Assembly (NCBI GenBank): GCA_013397075.1
Contig: VWZS01007472.1
Span: forward strand, 63,908-127,907
DNA from: Rhabdornis inornatus
Lineage: Eukaryota > Chordata > Aves > Passeriformes > Rhabdornithidae
Reading direction: 5' to 3'
Length of the DNA: 64,000 nt
The notes under the pieces were generated by a model. That model saw only the letters and a program-made list of their open reading frames with translations. It had not been told where the DNA came from and made no database searches. Positions 35,401-47,200 of this stretch are shown piece by piece. Each line of letters begins with the position of its first letter. Position 1 is the first letter of the stretch. A program made the position numbers and the translations under genes.

Positions 35401-38400
35401 AAACATTAAGGAAAATGTGGTTTTCTGTCCAGAGCAAGGATGCATAATCTTGCATTTGGTAGATGTAAGGAAAAAGTACCACCAGATATGTGCTAAAAGG
35501 AATCCTTTTTAAGACAAGAAATTCCCCAGAACGGTGTGCATGTTTGGGTTGGGTCATGTGTATCTAGGTGTGGGTGATAGGAAACATCATGAGCTTTCAA
35601 TTCCAACACCAACTTCCCAGAATCTAAATGAAGACTGGTATTTATTATATGCATAATGAATGAATGTGCTGGAAGAAATCACTCTCACCTGTGATTGTTT
35701 CTCTCGCCAGGCAGTAGCTGGGTAACAGCAGGCCAACAACAAGCAAGAAAAATCACAGGTTTACATAACAAGTCACTTTGATTTCTTTTGTGTTTTATCT
35801 GCAACAGATTTGTTATGAGATTACTCAGCTGCTGTCTTCACTAACATGCTATGCCACTGGGTACCTGTCCTATGACCTGAAAGCTTCTTAAATGTATATG
35901 TGTGACAGTGGCAGTTTTGCTCATCAGTCTGGAAATTGTACATTTTGGGCTGGGAGCATGAGGTTCACATTCCCCAGGGAGTGCAGTGCTGTGATTTTCT
36001 GGCAGTGTCAGTCATAGTGCTGTGCCCAGTGATGGTGCAGAGTCCTGAGGAGTGGGACACTCCCAGCAGCATGGAGCCTTCACATGCTCAGGACACTGCA
36101 GGTGCCAGGCCGGCAGCAGGGACCAGGGGAGCTCTGTGCCCACAGCACTCCAAAAGCAAGCCCAGGGAAGACGACTGCTCCAGGGACTTGCTAAGGATGA
36201 CAAGGCACATCTAAGATCTTGGTCAACCCATCTCCACACAGAAACATTGTAGGGGAAATCAGGAATATCTTGATACTAACTCATTTGTGTTTTTACCTGT
36301 CACCAGTCAGCTGTGCCTCAACTATTCTCATATGCTAATCAAGCTCAAATGAGCTCTATCAGATAATTGCTGTTTAACACAAAAGTGGCTTGATTTTTGG
36401 TTGGTTTTTTTTTGGTTTACAAATAAAATCCTGCTCAATAAAAGGAAATTATTTTATTTAAAGACACTGCAGCCTAGGTCAAAGCCATCACTATAATCTG
36501 GTTATAAGGTATTTTATAGTTCAGGTCTCATCAGGCTCCTATGCCAGATGTTCTCTTTCTAACGGTCAATTCAGAAGTAACCTCTCATAGGAAGTGCACT
36601 TTGGTTCAGTTGTGGCTCTGCATAGAAAAAGAGCCATCAGCAGTCGGATTTCACTGCCACTCATCAGGAAGCTGCTGCTTGCCGGCTGAGTTGGGATAAC
36701 TACGTATGTGGATGCTCCCTGCCCCAGGCTGAGGTGAAGTAATTCTAATTAGCTCAGCCTTAGTGAAAGAACGCCAAGATCATATAAATTCCTATGCATT
36801 GCCGCAGACAAGTAGCATGCATGTGGACATTGCCCTGACACAGATGATGTGCAAGAATATGTTTGAGTCTTTCCTCTTCAGAATCAAATTGCTATTATAG
36901 CAGTTTTTTAAGGATGTTTAATTTTTCCTATAAAGGAAAAATTTACCAGATCATTCTGATCCAGTTCCTCCTCCTGCCTGTTACCAAAGCATCAGGAGCT
37001 TCATAGGAATAGCATCAGGGGCCGAAATGTCATTTAACTTGATTGTCACTTAACTTGACAGCCATTTAACTTGACTGTAAGTTAAGCACTTAACCATTTT
37101 CATCAAGGCCAGTCAAAGCTGAGTATTTTGTTCTCAGGACCATAAAGATTGACCTCTCTGTTTCTGAGGGACTGATATGTTATTGTTTTGTTCACAGCAT
37201 CTGGGATTAGTAACATGAGGCAAAAATGGTTTTTACTTAAGATCTATACTCTTGTTAAGCATGGGTGGGAAAGGTCAAATGATCATACAACACAAATATG
37301 AACAGTTTTTCAACTGCATGCTTTTTTGTGAGCAAACTGGAAACAAACATTTTTTTTCCCAGACCAAATGCACTTGGAATGGATTGCCTTGGGAATACAT
37401 TAATATTTGTAACAGCTCTACTGCTGGATCTAAATTTGTGAAATGGGGATAAAAGTGGAAAATATCAAACATCTGCATTTTAATAACACTGAAAATAAAG
37501 GAATTTTATTCAATCTCTCAAAGCATCTCATCATTGTGAATAAAGGAGGTTAGGAAGTTCACCAGAATTTTGCATGAAGCACTTTCTACAGGCAATTGAA
37601 CAAGAAATATAAGATAGAGATGGCAATCTACATATGCATGAAAATGCATGAACAAAAAGAAATCCCTGCCCACAAAGTTAAAAATAAATTAATATTTCTA
37701 TCAAATACAGTCAATACATAAAGATAGTAATCAGACAATCTTTAGTCTTTGGAGTTCCTCCTTTTCCATTTTCTCATTGATTTAAGGGTTGTTGGAAAAC
37801 TGAGTTTCCTTCTCGGGTCACTGCCCTGTGTGTACAGAGAGGCTCAACTTCACTTTGCAAACACTTGTGACTCATTCTGATTAGTGGGAAGAAGATTGTA
37901 AATCAGAATAACTCATGTCTCACTAAGATGGCATGGTTGTATATAGAAATAGAACTCCACAGAAAGAGCTTTGCCATTAATTCATTCTCCTGTAATGTCC
38001 AGGAATTCCTAACTTTTTAATGCTTTTTACATATAGTGAGGAAATTAGGAAAGAGGCGAGACAGAGTGGGAGGAAGAATGCATGCCAAGCTCCATACAGA
38101 CCAAGGAACAGAATAAAATTTTGGAAAATGTATGTCATTCTTCTTTAAAGAGTGTCATCTTTAATATCTTCCTCTCAGTTTCTGGAACTTCTGACACTTT
38201 ACAGTTATTTGATGATTACAGGAACATGTACTTGTAGGCTCTTAAATGGCCTTGCCTTTTCCGTTTTATCTTCTTCATCTTCAGTAGTTTCATGGATCAT
38301 GTGAGCTCTGCTACAAGCCAAAGAATGAGCATGGCTTTGTCCCAAGCCCATCATTGAAATTCCTGAGCCACCCAAAGGGTTGGCTGTTTGGCAGGTCTAA

Positions 38401-39434
38401 ACTGTCCCTCTCCCAGGCAGCAGCAACCCAACACTGCCTTCTCTCCAGAGACAAAGATCTCACTTTCTAAAAGAAGAGTGTGTGTCTTCTGAATGCAGCA
38501 TAATTTTTGCATTGGCTCCAAATGCGCTAACTTTTTCTGGTTCAAAAGCAAGCACAATTTCCCTTTAATAGTATTGTGCAAAAAGCTCAACAGAGAAAAC
38601 ATGGATTCCCAAAGAATCTGGACTGGTTCCTAAGTTTCTGGTAATATTTTTTCACGTAGGACATCTGCTTCTATTTGTACATTTCCTCAGCTACTAAAGA
38701 TAAAATTTGAATAGAGAGATTTTGGTGTTAAATCATAAGCACAGATGTGCTGAAACTGCCACAGCTCTTTTAATGGTAATTCTTCAGAGAGAGAAGTTGG
38801 GAGCTACTGGAAAGGATCAACTTCCCACTGTGAGTATAATGTTGAGGTTTTGAACCTCCAATATATCAGAAGACAGTGCCAGCTGCTGAAATATGCTGTT
38901 AAGTGTCTTAGCAGAGCTTCTATTTTTGTCACAGTAATTATTTTCAAGGTGTTTTCCAAATATGCCACTTTGGGAATCTGTGTATGAATCCATTTCTGGG
39001 AAGATCTTTCACAAATTCCACACACAAACAGTAAAAACCGTAAAATTTGCTAAATTCTACTAGCTCTCCCCCTTTATACAAAAAACAGCAAGTTGGATCC
39101 CAAATTATTGTACCATATGGTCCACCTTTCCAGATACTCTCTTGCTCATAGTTAATATATGATTCTAAAAAGTTACATATGATGATGCCTTTTGAAGTAA
39201 TGTGCTTCAGCTTGTCATTTTAATTGAATACGCCAGTTCAAAGTTTCTATAGATATAAGGAATTTTCCTCAGCCTTCACATGTTCTCTGCAAATCTGATT
39301 TTCTTAAGCATTTAAAGTAAACACCTCAGAGACAAGTTTTGAAAAATGTGGATTGTAACCCTTGAACATTTATTGCTTGGTCTTGGAATCTACAAATTAG
39401 CATGAGGTTTTAAAATGAGTCAATGGGAACCTAA
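29471..39434. other. Unique non-coding DNA
   Basis: Almost 10 kb with no assignable gene or large repeat. The longest frame is 121 codons (32350-32715), hydrophobic and Phe/Ser/Tyr-rich as expected from AT-rich DNA, with no domain. GC-richer patches at 31990-32240 and 35930-36240 hold clusters of overlapping frames. A small 16-bp tandem repeat lies at 37030-37077. Confidence 0.5.
37030..37077. repeat. Three-copy 16-bp tandem repeat
   Basis: Three imperfect tandem units built on TCATTTAACTTGACTG (37030-37045, 37046-37061, 37062-37077), followed by a decayed continuation that includes the inverted word AAGTTAAG. The copies differ at a few positions. Confidence 0.85.
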
Positions 39435-40186
39435 CTTTCTAGCATGGAGAAAGAGTTCAACAAATCTGACCTTCTGCTTGTGGATGAGAGGCTGGACACA
39501 ACCTGGCAATGGGCACCCAGAGCCCAGGGAGCCATCGGCATCCTGAGCTGCATCCACAGCAGTGTGGGCAGCAGGATTCTACTCCTCTGACCGTATGAGA
39601 CCCAACCTGTAGCACTGCATCCAGCTCCGTGGACCTCAGCAGAAGACACTGACCTGTTGGAGTAAGGGCAGAGGAAGGCCAAGAAGACGAGAAGGGTGGA
39701 GCGCTTCTACAAGGGCAGGCTGGGGTTGTTCGGCCTGGAGAAGAGAAGACTCCAGGGTGATCTTAGAGCAGCCTTCCAGTACCTAAAAGGCACATATAAT
39801 GCTCACAGAAAATCCAAAGAGGGATTTTTTTCCGGGGGCATGTAGTACAACATATGACATAAGACATAAGACATAAGACATAAGACATAAGACATAAGAC
39901 ATAAGACATAAGACATAAGACAAGGAGGGATGGCTTTGAACTGAAAGAGGGTGGATTTGGGTTGGATATTAAGAGGGAATTGTTTACTCAGAGAGTGATG
40001 AGGCAGTGGAACAGATTGCCTAGATGGGCTATGGATGTCTCATCCCTGGAAGTATTCAGTGCCAGGTTAGATGGGGCATTGACCACCCTGGTGTAGTGGA
40101 AGGTGTCCCTGGCTGTGGTGGGGGGAATAAGAACTAGATGATCTTTAAAGTTCCTTCCAACCCAAACCATTCTATATTTTATGAAC
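39435..40186 (+). mobile_element. CR1 LINE 3' portion, plus strand
   Basis: Carries the C-terminal end of CR1 ORF2 and the 3' tail. GLEKRRLQGDL followed by AAFQYLKG is readable near 39731-39792. The 3' tail is well preserved: GTGGAAGGTGTCCCTGGCTG near 40096, then AACTAGATGATCTTTAAAG, then CCTTCCAACCCAAACCATTC and a TATATTTTATG terminus at about 40170-40183. It looks younger than the other copies because the tail is nearly canonical. It is 5'-truncated, as is usual, and interrupted by a 7-bp microsatellite. Not active. Confidence 0.9.
39856..39918 (+). repeat. (GACATAA)9 microsatellite inside CR1
   Basis: Nine perfect tandem copies of GACATAA, followed by GACAAGG. In ordinary avian CR1 this site reads roughly GTGATAGGACAAGG, so the repeat probably grew from that short seed after insertion. 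The perfect copies suggest recent or ongoing slippage. Confidence 0.95.
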
Positions 40187-41900
40187 AGTCCCACTCAAGG
40201 TCATGCAAGCATGGCTGAATTGCCATCTGAAAATTTCCAGATTCCAGAAATGAAAATAACTTCCATCTTTTTAAAACAGTCAAAGCTTCTAAAGACTAAA
40301 GCACAAGAAAATGTGAATTCCCAGACCATATCTACAAGGCCATTGAAATGCTAATTTGTTTATCTGGGATCACTGGGTTCTGGGGCCATCCAGCTAAAGA
40401 GAACCTGTCGGTGCTTACTAGCACAACAACCATGCCAACATTTCCAAAATACAGCAAGAAATACATCCAGTTCAGATGTTTAAGTAAACAGAAAGACTGC
40501 CTGCTTTCCAATGCAATTCCATAGGAGTCTGAACACATTCCCACAAAATGATTCAATTTTCACCAATAAATGTTAATGTAATTGGAAAGAAAAGTATTAT
40601 GGTGAAAAATCCCCCAATTTTCATGTTTTCAAGGATATTTTTTGCCTCATTTTTCAAAAATGAAATCTCCTTATTATGAAACACCACAAAACAGCAAGTG
40701 GTAAACCAGCAAGTAGCGATTGCTCTCAAAAACTATCCCAGTTCAATGAAGAAACAAATTCACATCTTAACCACTCACTTATCTCCTCTGAATAAATAGA
40801 AAAAAACCTGTGGGGAAGAAGACTGCCAATATGATTCTTATACTTAATATGCCTTTTAATAAATAAGTCTTACTAGAGTTTTCTCCCAGATTTCGAACAG
40901 GGCATGAGCTGGTGACCTTATTGTTATGTCGGAGGCAGTATTGAAGGTTTAGGAAGAAAGAGATGAAGTGGAAATCTAAGAGATGTGAATGCATGTTAAC
41001 ATGCCCCTGATTGAGAAAGTAGTCTGCATCTCTTGAACAAAAGGCAAGATTCATAGGCCATATTAGAGTTTGTGATATAGCACATACTAAATATAGTCAA
41101 GCTATGTAAAGTGGAGCAATGAGGTTCTTTGGCAATTTTTCAGGAGTTGCACAGAAGAAAGGCCAGCTACTTTCAATTCAGAGCAATATGAGTCATTTAT
41201 CACTGGAAGACCCACTTAATACAAACAGGATCTTGCAGAAGCCTGGAAGGAGTGAGAATGTTACTGAAAGCATCAAAGCATCTGTCCTCTGAGGGGCTCC
41301 TGAAAAGACTTCTCAAGTACTGACTCATTTTCAAGGCTGAATCTCTTCTTAAGAGGCAAGGGTATAAACACTTACCTGCATATGTGGGGAAATACAAAGG
41401 TTTGGTGGTAGTTTGCCAGTAAAATAGCACACCTGCAGGCAAAGCCTGAGATCAATAAGTGACCTGGGCTTCAAGTACATCAGCGACTCTGTAACAAGGA
41501 GACTTTTTTACACTCTGAATACATTACCAAGGAATCCACCTCCACCTCTGCCCTCTCACAAGTCAATCCAGCATCTTCTTGCTGTCTTGCTGCTGAATAC
41601 CGCAGGTCAATATACCGTAACTGGACCCTCACTCCTGTCCTGTGCACAGATGTGGAACAGCATCAACCTTTCTTCCAAATGAATCCTGACTGTGCGGTTC
41701 CTCCGTTGAAGCTGGGTGAAATAATCAGGGTGTTCCTGGATCTGCACAAAGGGAGCATTCCAGGACAAGAATATTATCCTAATTTTTAAGAAATGCAAAA
41801 GAGAGTGACAAAGTAAAAAAAGAAAAATGGAAGAGGGAAAGAATGGAGAAAAAAGGAAAACAAGCAAACAAACAAAGAAACATACCAACTGCAAAAAATT
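40187..41900. other. Unique non-coding DNA
   Basis: No gene or repeat family seen. Frames are 91 codons or fewer and without motifs. The last 100 bp become A/G-rich as they approach the purine tract. Confidence 0.5.
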
Positions 41901-42048
41901 AGAAAAAAGGGAAAAGAGAAAAAAAGAAAAAGAAAAAGAAAAAGAAAAAGAAAAAGAAAAAGAAAAAGAAAAAGAAAAAGAAAAAGAAAAAGAAAAAGAA
42001 AAAGAAAAAGAAAAAGAAAAAGAAAAAGAAAAAGAAAAAGAGAAAAAG
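41901..42048 (+). repeat. (AAAAAG)n microsatellite in a 148-nt purine run
   Basis: An uninterrupted run of 148 purines whose core is 19 perfect AAAAAG units (41927-42040). It produces open frames of Lys-Glu repeats on the plus strand (within 41827-42075) and Phe-Ser or poly-Phe on the minus strand (within 41607-42071 and 41899-42090). These are artefacts of the repeat, not proteins. Mirror-type purine tracts can form triplex (H-DNA) structures in vitro and are prone to length change. Confidence 0.97.
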
Positions 42049-44131
42049 CAGAAAAATGTGTTTATAATCATTTAAAACAAACAAGAACAATTATATAAAA
42101 TCATTTACATTTTACTTTGTTTTATTAGACCAAGGAATGCAATAGCTGCTCTCATTTTCAGGCCAATACTGTTTTTTTCCTGAGTCTGCTGGAAACAAAA
42201 CTACCAGCCACAGTGTGGGGCTTTTAACCCATTGCAAGTAACACAAGTCAGGCAAGACACGTATGGCCAGTGCAGGAGAGGCATTAAACACTGACTCTTC
42301 CTTCAGTTGGACTTGTTTTTGGTAAGTGAGCAAAACAGATAAGCTAGGCTTTCAAAAAGGGGACTGACGTGAGAAGAAATTTAAGGAGCAGTGCTTTTAA
42401 TGATGTGGCCTTTGCTTGTGGAACGGAGTGAAAATCTGGTACCAGTCCCAGCATCTCAACAAAACTGGTTCATAAGGTCATGCCTGCACAAGTGGAGATG
42501 TCTCAGATTATTCCTTTCCTGTGGTGGCCAAATTAGACCATTTTCCTTTAAAAGAGCCTCAATGCATACCAAAAGCAGCTGTTTTGGAGGCAGGCCTGTT
42601 TCTGTGGGCTCCTGCCCCAGAGGCAGCCCAGCAGTGTGTGAGTGAAGTTGCTGGGTATTACAAGAATGATGGGAGCAAGAAGGGAGTTTCTAGGGAGCCT
42701 GGCATATTTTTAGATGGACATTTTTGCTGCATAATTGGAGAAGTTATGACTGACACTTTCTCCCCACCACATTTCTCCTTCTGGGACTCCAGATACACAC
42801 CAATGTGCTCAAACAAAAGCCCCTGAAGTCACTGGGAACTGGTCTTATGGCAGCTGTCCCCAAGAGCATTGTGAGTGGGATGTTGTTTCTCCTGTTTACA
42901 GCATCTCTATTTTGGGTCCCTCCTTGTTTGTGTGAAGTGCCTACATGAGTTTATGAACTGCAAGTTGCAAAGATAAGGGAATGGGGGGTGCTGGCCGCAC
43001 TGTTTTCCATTACACTTTTGCTTCTGTTTCCTGCTTCTCTTTTATGTCACCTTGCCTTATTTTTTTATTTTTTTTTTTTCCCCATCTCCTTCCTTCTGTG
43101 AAAATGAACACAGTTTGCTCCTTGGCACATGGCCATCAGGCCCTGCACACTTCGCCCCCCTTTCTCAACAAGAAATCTGTCTGGAAAGAAAAAGAGAAGA
43201 CACAGAGCAAGTATTCTGTATCTAAAAGCAGCTCATAATTAGTTACACATATTTCGTGCCTTGTGCTCTAAGAATAATATAATGTGGATCCTAACCTGAT
43301 ATTGACTAAGCTGTGCATTTTGAAGGTAACTATTCTTTGAATACTAAAGCAATCATTTCAGAGTTACAAAAAGAAGCACATCCTGCACACTGCTGGTAAA
43401 ACAGGAGCAACATTGTAAATATGGGATACAGGGTGCTGTTAATCCCCAACTTCCAAATACCTCTTTGCAACTGAAAAAATATTGTGTGCTTGCAGCTTTG
43501 TTCCAGATCTGCAGTGTAAAAACTCAGCAGGCTGGGACACCTGCCATTTGGCTACCATGTTCTGCTGTGCTGGCACCAGTGGAAGACTGGAAGTTATGGA
43601 GAGCTGAAATGCTCACCAGGCCATCAAGCCATCCTACCCCAGCCTGCAAGATGTCCAGCATCTCTCCTGTAAAAAGCACCTACACGACTGAAGGAAATGC
43701 AGGGGCTCAAGAAGTGTTATTCATAGTTAGAGTGTAGCACTCTCTGTCTCTCTGTGCCAGTACAGCTGAAATGCTTGCACTTTGCTGAAAGCAAGTGTAG
43801 AAGGTATTGCTCTGGTGCCATCTGGGAATTTTCTAAAATACAAAAACCATTCTGTTTGAGGCATCCACTATGCTCACCAAAGTCATTAGGAATCTCATGA
43901 CTCAGAGATTTTATATGAGATCTGTAACTCTTCAGCTAACTCTTCAGCTTCTTTTGTGATTAAGTTGAGCAATGCAAATCAATTTTTTCTGTCTTAATAC
44001 CATGACGCATTTGATTTTTTGTTTTTCTTGTATGCATATACTTTTGCACAAATGTAAATTCCATTCCCAAACAACACTTTGGTTTCAATTTTGTGGCAAA
44101 ATATTTGTGCAAATATGTAGATGTGTTTGCA

Positions 44132-44155
44132 AACTAACTAACTAACTAACTAACT
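44132..44155 (+). repeat. (AACT)6 microsatellite
   Basis: Six perfect AACT units. A GTTT tract lies about 95 bp downstream. Confidence 0.95.
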
Positions 44156-44246
44156 GTATGATCAAAACTACAGAAACTATTTGGGTTGTAAAAAAGACTG
44201 CTGAAGGAGAAAAAGTAAATATGCTTTCATATTTACACATGGTGTG

Positions 44247-44287
44247 TGTTTGTTTGTTTGTTTGTTTGAAAGCTTTTTTTTTTTTTT
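44247..44287 (+). repeat. (TGTT)n and T14 tract
   Basis: About five TGTT units (44247-44268), a short GAAAGC spacer, then a 14-bp T run (44274-44287). Confidence 0.9.
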
Positions 44288-47200
44288 AAGTTGACTTCAT
44301 AGACAGGATAGCTTATATTACTATGAAATAGGAACACATCATGTTAGGTTTCAAAGTAAAGAGTTTTCCACTGGAGAAATCGGTACTATTTGCTGCAGCA
44401 ATTCCCTCTGGGATTTCTTTATTCTGCAACATTTGTTGATGTTGTTGTGTGCTTCGGTTTGTAGTAAAAACAGATTTTAGGTTGTTTTCTTAAATTAGCC
44501 TAGATAATTTATAAGCCTATGTTAGATGCAGCCTTATCTTGGATTTTGGTAAATATAGCAGGCTCAAAGGCAGTGTTTTCAGTGGGAAAATAGCTGGATT
44601 GATAAATGCAAATGTGCTTGGATTTGGATAAATGCTACAAAATACAGCTTAAATGTCAGACATCTGAAGTCAATCTGCACAGCAAGAAAATAACACAAAG
44701 CTGTGTGGGGCTGATGGTACCTTGTATGCATTGAGGTCTAACATGGGATCAGGCCTGACTTGGCTATTTCATGAAGAGCAGTATCAGCTCTCTGTTTTCA
44801 CACTTCCACTGAAACTATCCTCAGAAAATTTTCCGAGTAATAAAAGGTTTAAATCTGGACTCTGTAAGCACTCCGCTATGGCTGCAGGGAACAGAAGGTT
44901 TCTTTGGTGCCATTCTGGTTAAAGAAACAGTAATACATGACTCAGCATTAAGGTTAGCATAGTTGGAAGGAAGCCAAGAAAATTGCTTTAGCTGATTCTG
45001 TTTTTTTCTCTGTGATGCTGTCCACCACAGCAAATGAAAGTTCAAAGGAAGCATCAGAGGCTTGTTTGCTGGAGTTCCCCATGCTGATGCCATTTGCTGT
45101 GCACTAGGTTTCAGAAGGTGGCATTTCAGCACTTGCAAACAGGGTTCCTTCTGGGTCATATGCTCTGGTGCCCAGGCAAAGGTATTACTCTGAGTTGGTT
45201 TTTTTTCTCTTCTTCCTTTCTTACTTCCTTACTTGCTACCTTAGAAAAAGCAAATTGCCATGGCACCCTCAGTGTCTGCTCTCACTTTTATTGACTGTGT
45301 AGGGATTTAAAAGCTGGGCTGATTTCATGCAATGGACAGAGCTGAGACCTGGCCAGGATGGACTTTGAAGTCACACCAGGTCTGAGCTGGACCTCAGAAA
45401 TGTGGGATAGGAGAGAACTAGGTAACCATGCACATAATATAGCTACTATTCTCTGTAACACTTAATTATTGGAGCAGGGCTAGCAGTCCCTGCAAGCTTG
45501 GCTTATCTGGCTAACCCCTGGAGAACTACTGTTGGCTGCTTGAAATTTTCCTGGTTTTATCCCTAGGATATTGACTGGCTCCTGACACATGAAGTATGAA
45601 GAAATCTGTCTCCTCTCTTCCCTGGCTCAGACATGGTTCACTGAGAGAGGTCCCTTTGGAAAAATCTCCATAATTAGACTGCAGCTTCCAGCACTTTTGG
45701 CTGCCTTCTACTTTGAATACAAGAATTTGCAAGAAATTTTCCCTAGGCAGACCTGAAGAGATCTTGGGACTCTCGTCATTTGCCAAAGAACTCCGTTTGC
45801 AAGTCTTCACGCCAACCTGTACAATTTCTGAGGACATTTTACAAAACAAGAAAAAGAAGTTCTCGTTTTTTCTTGTTTGAAACCTCTAATCCAGCCGTAT
45901 CACACCTTGCAGTCAAAAGCCCTCCTATTGTTGCTATTTTATTTGCCACATTTTTCCTGAGAGGTTCTTTGTATAAATTAAATCTAGCGATTGTATAAGT
46001 ATGAATTCCATTGCCATGGTCCCTTAAAACATTTTTAATTAAAAAGAGAGAAACAACATGTCCATCAGCCACTTCAGGCTGAGGCCTCCAGCCATCCTGT
46101 CCTGACTGATGAAGAGAAGCAGGGGTTGTTTCCTGGCACTGACAGCATCTGAGACACCTCAGTGCTGCCAATAACCTGGTGTTTTCGTCAGCCTGGTTAG
46201 GTGATGCTTCTATCCTGGAGCTTTGTTCCAGAGGTAGCTTGAGTCACCAAAATGACAGGACATGGACACAGGCAGAAATACCTGAACTGGCTTCGAATGA
46301 CTGTGCTCAGAGGCAGCAGCTGGAGAGCTATGTTTACACGAAGGTTTATTATACTGCCCCAGACTTCTGTTACTTGTTCTGCTTTGTTTCTTCTAAACCT
46401 TTGGACAGATCCCTAAGTTCATGTCCATATGTCTGAGACCTGTTACTCAAGTGAGAGCAGGGCTTTAGCTGCACTGCATTAATTACCCATCACTGGCTGC
46501 AACCCCACAGCCAGCACCCTCTGTCTGTGTCTGCATTGTAGTGAAACACAAGACAATATGCTTCATCCACACAAACTAGAAAGAATGCCTCAAGCAATTT
46601 AAAGCACTCAAAAGAGTTTAAAATTATCATTCAGCATGAATAAAATAATGATATTCTGGTGTAATATTTGGGTTTTATTAAAGAAAAAACTTCAATGCTT
46701 GGCCTTAGCCCTAGAAGCAACAAAGAGAGGCCACAAGACATTTAATTTTTGAGTATCAGAACTCTGTAGTTCTGTCAAAGATATTAGCAGTGCCTTGATA
46801 TATTTTACTGAAGCTTAATAAGAGTTTCAAAACCACTCAAAATACATTTTTACTTTATTCAATGGACAGATGTATCTAGAATCAATTTGCAATGAGGGCC
46901 AAAGATTAATAAAAAAGTTACCTGTACCTCCATTGTGCCAACAACCATGACCTTTAGGACCTATATCAGAGGCCATCTTTTGAGTATTTGCTTTTCTTGA
47001 CTCATTTTATAACTTCTTGCTAATTAGGTTTTTCTTTTTGCCTCTGTTTCCACACACTGGTGACAGGAGCAGAGGTGGCTGCCTAGGTCTGTGACAGCCA
47101 ACATAAGCCCCACCACCCGCTGCACTATGTCCAAACACATCACTCCTGGTGGTGCTAAGGAAAGACATAAAGGTTGTGTCCTGTGCACTTTTAACAAATG

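Noticed and set aside
41607..42090. Open frames of 154, 82 and 63 codons around 41.6-42.1 kb
   Set aside because: They exist only because the AAAAAG repeat has no stops; the products are Phe-Ser, Lys-Glu or poly-Phe runs.
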